Shown: positions 6,223 through 6,794 of the stretch, one piece after another
Layout: each line of letters opens with the position of its first letter
Position numbering within the stretch: position 1 is the first letter of the stretch
Source of the DNA: Legionellaceae bacterium
GTDB lineage: Bacteria > Pseudomonadota > Gammaproteobacteria > Legionellales > Legionellaceae
DNA length: 6,794 bases
Direction of reading: 5' to 3'
NCBI GenBank assembly: GCA_947470005.1
Contig: CANISA010000085.1
Coordinates: 1-6,794, forward strand
Translations under genes and position numbers: made by a program
Notes under the pieces: generated by a model
Databases searched by the model: none
Told to the model about the DNA's origin: nothing
The model's input: the letters and a program-made list of their open reading frames with translations, nothing else

Positions 6223-6603
6223 TTACCCTACTAATCGCTTCGCCTCTCCCCACACATCCATCAACGCATCAAACGAAAATCCTGTTAAACTGCTTAACCC
6301 ACGCTCATGGGTTAACTGTTTCACAGCATTCAGCCGCCGTTCAAATTTGCTTAATGTTTTTTCCAACGTATCGTGTGGGTTTAGTTTACAAAAAACACTC
6401 AATGAGAAAACAGCATGAAGCAAATCACCAATCTCCTCCTGCAAGTCAACTTGATTGGCCTGCTCAAAACCCCCATGCAAATGCTCACGTATTTCCACAC
6501 ACTCACTCTCAATTTGCACCATAATTTGTTCAGCCGTTTCCCAACGAAAACCAAATGCATCTGCATCTTGCTCTAGTACAACCACTTTCTCTAATAAATC
6601 CAT
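6223..6603 (-). CDS. MazG-type nucleotide pyrophosphohydrolase, single domain
   Basis: The 126-aa product is a small all-alpha NTP pyrophosphatase domain. The metal-binding signature ExxE-(12-28)-ExxD is present as E34-C-V-E37, 19 residues, then E57-I-G-D60, followed by the typical LLHAVFSL helix. Such proteins hydrolyse (d)NTPs to the monophosphate and pyrophosphate, often to clear non-canonical nucleotides; the substrate cannot be read from sequence. The ATG at 6603 is chosen because an excellent ribosome binding site (GAGGTGA) lies 6 nt upstream; a TTG at 6609 would sit against it. It is much shorter than the two-domain E. coli MazG (263 aa) and has no mazEF neighbours, so it is a stand-alone relative. 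WETAEQIMVQIESE and the SKFERRLNAVKQL segment resemble proteins I associate with Legionella-like bacteria. It converges with the + strand genes to its left. Confidence 0.9.
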   Translation of the reverse strand: MDLLEKVVVLEQDADAFGFRWETAEQIMVQIESECVEIREHLHGGFEQANQVDLQEEIGDLLHAVFSLSVFCKLNPHDTLEKTLSKFERRLNAVKQLTHERGLSSLTGFSFDALMDVWGEAKRLVG

Positions 6604-6609
6604 GCGCAA

Positions 6610-6616
6610 TCACCTC
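6610..6616 (-). promoter_or_regulatory. Ribosome binding site for the MazG-type gene
   Basis: On the - strand the bases read GAGGTGA, matching 7 nt of the anti-Shine-Dalgarno complement, 6 nt before the ATG at 6603. It decides the start codon in favour of that ATG over the TTG two codons upstream. Confidence 0.7.
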
Positions 6617-6636
6617 GCCCATTTTTACAGCACCCT

Positions 6637-6696
6637 ATCACAAACCGATGAGCATTCAAATCACAAAAAAAAAAAAATCACAACAACGGATCACAA
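6637..6696 (+). repeat. Four direct copies of ATCACAA upstream of the right-end gene
   Basis: ATCACAA occurs at 6637-6643, 6660-6666, 6677-6683 and 6690-6696, all in one orientation, with start-to-start spacings of 23, 17 and 13 bp. The last copy lies where a -35 element would be expected for the -10 at 6711. On the other strand each copy reads TTGTGAT, which contains the TGTGA half-site of CRP-type regulators, but no opposite half-site is correctly placed. Binding sites for a regulator are plausible; chance in A-rich DNA is the alternative. Confidence 0.4.
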
Positions 6697-6707
6697 GCGC
6701 CAATATG

Positions 6708-6716
6708 TGCTATATA
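6708..6716 (+). promoter_or_regulatory. Extended -10 promoter element for the right-end gene
   Basis: TGC-TATATA fits the TGn extended -10 form, with no good -35 upstream. Transcription would start near 6723, leaving a leader of about 24 nt that contains the GGAG ribosome binding site (6735-6738). The 13-A run at 6665-6677 sits roughly 46-58 bp before that start, where UP elements act. Confidence 0.45.
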
Positions 6717-6746
6717 TAAGTAATACGATTATTTGGAGAGCAAAAA

Positions 6747-6794
6747 ATGGCTAAAATAATATTTCCAGACATACCTGACGAAACACACGAATCA
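6747..6794 (+). CDS. Start of an unidentified gene, cut by the window edge
   Basis: An ATG preceded by GGAGAG (6735-6740, 6-8 nt spacing) opens a frame that continues through the last base, giving 16 residues that begin MAKIIFPDIPDE. The ribosome binding site and upstream promoter-like sequence make a real start likely. There is too little protein to identify a family. It is divergent from the MazG-type gene, separated by 143 bp. Confidence 0.6.
   Translation, partial: MAKIIFPDIPDETHES

Noticed and set aside
6214..6224. Hairpin AACG-GAG-CGTT at the end of mazG, followed by T on the minus strand
   Set aside because: The stem is only 4 bp and includes the stop codon; too weak to call a terminator.
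6223..6603. Toxin-antitoxin or phage-defence module around the MazG-type gene
   Set aside because: No mazE/mazF-like or defence gene is adjacent; a stand-alone housekeeping pyrophosphatase explains it.
6637..6696. CRP binding site from the TCACA/TGTGA motifs
   Set aside because: All four copies face the same way, and no TGTGA-N6-TCACA palindrome is formed.
6455..6754. 99-aa plus-strand ORF across mazG and the right intergenic region
   Set aside because: It is antisense to mazG, then runs through the A-rich repeat region, giving low-complexity Lys/Ser/Thr sequence.

Overview
The window is compact, bacterial and about 94% coding. Protein content points to a gammaproteobacterium: AST-pathway arginine catabolism genes, a YgfB/UPF0149 protein, and a single-domain MazG protein of a kind I associate with Legionellales and relatives. 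The order-level placement is only an impression. No mobile element, tRNA, rRNA, CRISPR array or phage gene is visible.

Region 1 (1-3431, + strand) is a tightly packed catabolic operon. It holds the 3' part of a zeta-class GST / maleylacetoacetate isomerase gene (maiA, cut by the window edge), astD (succinylglutamate-semialdehyde dehydrogenase), astB (succinylarginine dihydrolase), and a 56-codon ORF whose ATG overlaps the astB stop as ATGA and has its own good ribosome binding site. In many AST operons astE follows astB, but here only this short ORF is present, so it may be the stump of a deleted astE. The astB start is also irregular: no ATG lies in frame where the family normally begins, and a nearby ATG is one base out of frame.

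Region 2 (3450-4754, - strand) is an intact ClC-type chloride/proton exchanger convergent with the ast operon, with only 18 bp between the ORFs.

Region 3 (4755-6182, + strand) starts from a divergent intergenic region with a good sigma70-type promoter. It then carries a YgfB-family gene, a membrane-anchored DUF1499-like protein 11 bp downstream, and a small uncertain 63-aa ORF.

Region 4 (6223-6794) contains a MazG-type nucleotide pyrophosphohydrolase on the - strand and, divergent from it, the first 16 codons of a gene running off the window. The AT-rich region between them carries four direct copies of ATCACAA, a run of 13 A, and an extended -10 element, which looks like a regulated promoter.

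Functionally, astD and astB belong to the ammonia-producing arginine succinyltransferase route (arginine to glutamate). The maiA neighbour belongs to tyrosine/phenylalanine breakdown, so the operon appears to combine amino-acid degradation steps. The genes in regions 2-4 have no evident pathway link to one another. I found no convincing new multi-gene system. The best leads are the astB/astE junction, the irregular astB start and the repeat-bearing promoter at the right end.
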